Of a DNA stretch of 64,000 nucleotides, positions 62,362-64,000 are shown piece by piece. The translations under genes and the position numbers were made by a program. Under the pieces are notes generated by a model. The model did no database searches. It saw nothing but the letters and a program-made list of their open reading frames with translations, and was not told where the DNA came from. The stretch spans positions 248,001 to 312,000 of the forward strand of contig NZ_JBDIVE010000001.1 of assembly GCF_039631295.1 (NCBI RefSeq), in the 5' to 3' direction. Origin of the DNA: Viridibacterium sediminicola (GTDB lineage Bacteria > Pseudomonadota > Gammaproteobacteria > Burkholderiales > Rhodocyclaceae). How positions within the stretch are numbered: position 1 is the first letter of the stretch; each line of letters begins with the position of its first letter.

Positions 62362-62387
62362 AAAAAAGCCTGCCAGCGGCAGGCCTT
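62362..62387 (-). terminator. Rho-independent terminator of the HiPIP gene
   Basis: On the minus strand AAGGCCTGCC-GCT-GGCAGGCTT is followed by TTTTA. It lies 20 bases past the HiPIP stop and just upstream of nnrS, so nnrS probably has its own promoter or receives read-through. Confidence 0.75.
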
Positions 62388-62406
62388 GTATTGCGTTAAA
62401 GCGCGC

Positions 62407-62709
62407 TCAGGCCTTCTTGACCCAAGCCATGCACCAGCCCTTGGCGGCCACGTCCTTGCCACCGAAGGCGCCACAGGGGCCGCTGGCAGCGCCGGCCTTG
62501 GCGGTGTATTGGGTGCAGTTTGCACAGGTGTTGCCGACCTTGTAGGCGGGGTATTTCTTGGCGTCGACCTTGCTGGCGTCGGCCTTGTAGCCCAGCGCGA
62601 TGGCGGTCGGATCATTTTCTTCCAGCTTGGCGGCAGCGGCGGTACGCACGCTCAGTGCGCCAACAGAAGCAACGGAGACGATGGACATGAAACGGCGGCG
62701 GCTAATCAT
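62407..62709 (-). CDS. High-potential iron-sulfur protein (HiPIP)
   Basis: A 100-residue periplasmic electron carrier. The N-terminus MISRRRFMSIVSVASVGALS is a Tat signal, as expected for a protein exported with its [4Fe-4S] cluster. The four cluster cysteines are visible: CANC, then ASGPCGAFGGKD and KGWCMAWVKKA, preceded by YKADASKVDAKKYP. HiPIPs pass electrons between membrane complexes and oxidases or reductases; the partner is unknown. A terminator follows. Confidence 0.93.
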   Translation of the reverse strand: MISRRRFMSIVSVASVGALSVRTAAAAKLEENDPTAIALGYKADASKVDAKKYPAYKVGNTCANCTQYTAKAGAASGPCGAFGGKDVAAKGWCMAWVKKA

Positions 62710-62932
62710 GATGAAGTCCTCTGTGTTGGGTTGAAACGGTCAAGCGTGAGGACACTATACGAAAAAACAGTGCAGACCTTGCGCCGCATCAAGTATTTTC
62801 CCGCCGCTTCTGCTTGTTACGCGTAAACACGGAGTGCCGCAGATGCTTACCTGATGCGCCTCGGCAGGGCCGCCGGCGCGCGCAAAGCGCGCCACCCCCT
62901 ACGCTGAACACGCCCTCACCCATCACCTGGCC

Positions 62933-62938
62933 TATAAT
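62933..62938 (+). promoter_or_regulatory. Candidate -10 box of the RNB-domain gene
   Basis: A perfect TATAAT lies 28 bases before the ATG at 62967. No good -35 box is seen at 16-18 bases. The surrounding 257-base gap (62710-62966) shows no gene. Confidence 0.35.
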
Positions 62939-62966
62939 CCGCCCTCGCCGACTGAATGGGTGTTTT

Positions 62967-64000
62967 ATGAACGTGCTGTTTGAAGAGGATGGGTCTTTCA
63001 AGACGGGGACCATCCTCAGTGACCAAGACAGCTCGCTGCAAGTGGAAACACCACATGGCAAGCGGGTCAAGCTCAAGGCAGCCAACGTGCTGCTGCGCTA
63101 CAACGCGCCTTCTGCCAGCGAGCTGCTGGCGCGCGCGACGAGCGAGAGCGCGACCCACGAGACCGATTTCCTGTGGGAGATGTGCGGCGATGCTGAATTC
63201 GCGTTTGCCGACTTCGCCGCCGACTACTACGGCCACACGCCCAGCGCGGTAGAAGCCACCGCCCTGCTGCTGTCGCTGCAGGCCGCGCCGATCCACTTCC
63301 ACCGCAAGGGCAAGGGGCGCTTCCGCAAGGCGCCGCCGGAGATCCTGCAAGCGGCGCTGGCGGCGCAGGAGAAGAAGCGCCTGCAGCAAGAGAGCATCGA
63401 GCGCATGAAGAACGAACTGCTGAGCGGCACCCTGCCGGCAGAGTTCGCGCCCATGCTGCGCCCGCTGCTCTACAAGCCGGACCGCAACAAGCTCGAAACC
63501 AAGGCGCTCGAAGCGGCCTGCGAGGCCTCCGGCCAATCGGCGGCGCAGCTCCTGCTCAAGGCCGGCGCCCTGCCCAGCGCCTACGACTACCTGCTCGGCC
63601 GTTTCCTGTTCGAATACTTTCCGGAAGGCAGCGGCTTTCCGAGTCTGCCGGCGCCGGAGACGCGCGACGAGCTGCCGCTGGCCGAGGTCGAAGCTTTCTC
63701 GATCGACGATGCGACTACCACCGAAATCGACGATGCGCTGTCGATCCGCCCGCGCGAGGGTGGCGGCTGGACGGTCGGCATCCACATCGCCGCGCCGGGC
63801 CTGGGCATCACGCCGGGTTCGGACTACGACAAGCTGGCGCGCAAGCGCCTGTCCACGGTCTACATGCCGGGCAACAAGATCACCATGCTGCCCGACGAGC
63901 TGGTCAGCATCTTCACGCTTGGCGCCGGTTCAGCACGGCCGGCGCTGTCGCTGTATGTCGAGGTGAATGCCGATTACTCGATGGGCGCCATGCGCTCCTG
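62967..64000 (+). CDS. RNase II/RNB-family exoribonuclease, 5' part (runs off the window)
   Basis: The frame is open from ATG 62967 to the right edge (about 344 codons visible). It opens with MNVLFEEDGSFKTGTILSDQ, a cold-shock-like N-terminal region typical of betaproteobacterial RNB proteins. A Lys/Arg-rich helical stretch follows, then the start of the catalytic RNB domain, SIDDATTTEIDDALSIRP (about residue 246), with the Mg-binding Asp residues, and VYMPGNKITMLPDELVSIF. These enzymes degrade RNA 3' to 5'. The C-terminal half is missing only because the window ends. Confidence 0.9.
   Translation, partial: MNVLFEEDGSFKTGTILSDQDSSLQVETPHGKRVKLKAANVLLRYNAPSASELLARATSESATHETDFLWEMCGDAEFAFADFAADYYGHTPSAVEATALLLSLQAAPIHFHRKGKGRFRKAPPEILQAALAAQEKKRLQQESIERMKNELLSGTLPAEFAPMLRPLLYKPDRNKLETKALEAACEASGQSAAQLLLKAGALPSAYDYLLGRFLFEYFPEGSGFPSLPAPETRDELPLAEVEAFSIDDATTTEIDDALSIRPREGGGWTVGIHIAAPGLGITPGSDYDKLARKRLSTVYMPGNKITMLPDELVSIFTLGAGSARPALSLYVEVNADYSMGAMRS

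Noticed and set aside
1..64000. tRNA, rRNA or riboswitch genes
   Set aside because: No cloverleaf-like tails, rRNA-like blocks or conserved riboswitch cores were recognised by eye; a covariance-model search would be needed to exclude small RNAs.

Overview
The window is GC-rich chromosomal DNA densely packed with genes, and it looks like a betaproteobacterium. Evidence for this is a complete cyoABCDE bo-type quinol oxidase operon, an algH/yqgE-ruvX-pyrR-pyrB-pyrC' operon with a catalytically dead dihydroorotase, a Gcr-type 'site-specific recombinase' membrane protein, NnrS, a Tat-exported HiPIP, and several LysR regulators divergent from their likely targets. A Rhodocyclales-like, pectin-using freshwater or soil bacterium would fit, but that is inference. 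No rRNA, tRNA, CRISPR array or intact insertion sequence was seen.

Layout. 1-8.2 kb: a LysR/aldo-keto reductase pair, fumarase C, a LysR divergent from an exported YcaC-like hydrolase, a cytochrome c5-like protein, a 38-residue membrane peptide, an AraC regulator and an exported metallo-beta-lactamase-fold hydrolase. 8.4-13.7 kb: a secreted PL1 pectate lyase, the ahpC-ahpF peroxide-reduction pair, and a Tat-exported HAD phosphatase. 13.7-18.5 kb: the cyo operon on the minus strand. 19.2-22.6 kb: a 1137-residue lipoprotein that joins a pectate lyase to a pectin methylesterase through poly-serine linkers. 22.6-23.0 kb: what look like two gene remnants meeting at a rearrangement scar. 23-26.5 kb: amino-acid and drug/metabolite exporters with a LysR. 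26.5-39.3 kb: the Gcr-like protein, AIM24, M48 peptidase, DUF4832, an orphan soluble histidine kinase, RlhA, an MFS exporter, a patatin-like protein and another EamA exporter.

39.3-43.5 kb: an iron-uptake unit (Fur box, TonB siderophore receptor, PepSY membrane protein) convergent with an outer-membrane beta-barrel-like protein. 43.6-48.6 kb: a TPR-like exported protein coupled to a HerA/DUF853 ATPase, then a cytoplasmic double-Cache/CheW protein. 48.8-58.8 kb: msrC, yebC, a DMT exporter, ruvC, the pyr operon and a photolyase. 58.8-64 kb: a MITE, a chemoreceptor, NnrS, HiPIP and the start of an RNase II-family gene that runs off the end.

Repeats are the least expected content. Three CTTTGCG-rich palindromic elements lie within 5.5 kb (about 49.4, 51.2 and 54.7 kb), one of them inside the pyrB-pyrC' operon. 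A 149-bp MITE with 16-bp terminal inverted repeats and a TTAG target duplication lies at 58.85-59.0 kb.

Themes: pectin breakdown (two lyase genes, one fused to an esterase so that demethylation and cleavage occur on one surface-anchored chain), aerobic respiration and peroxide defence, iron uptake, chemosensing, and pyrimidine/DNA maintenance.
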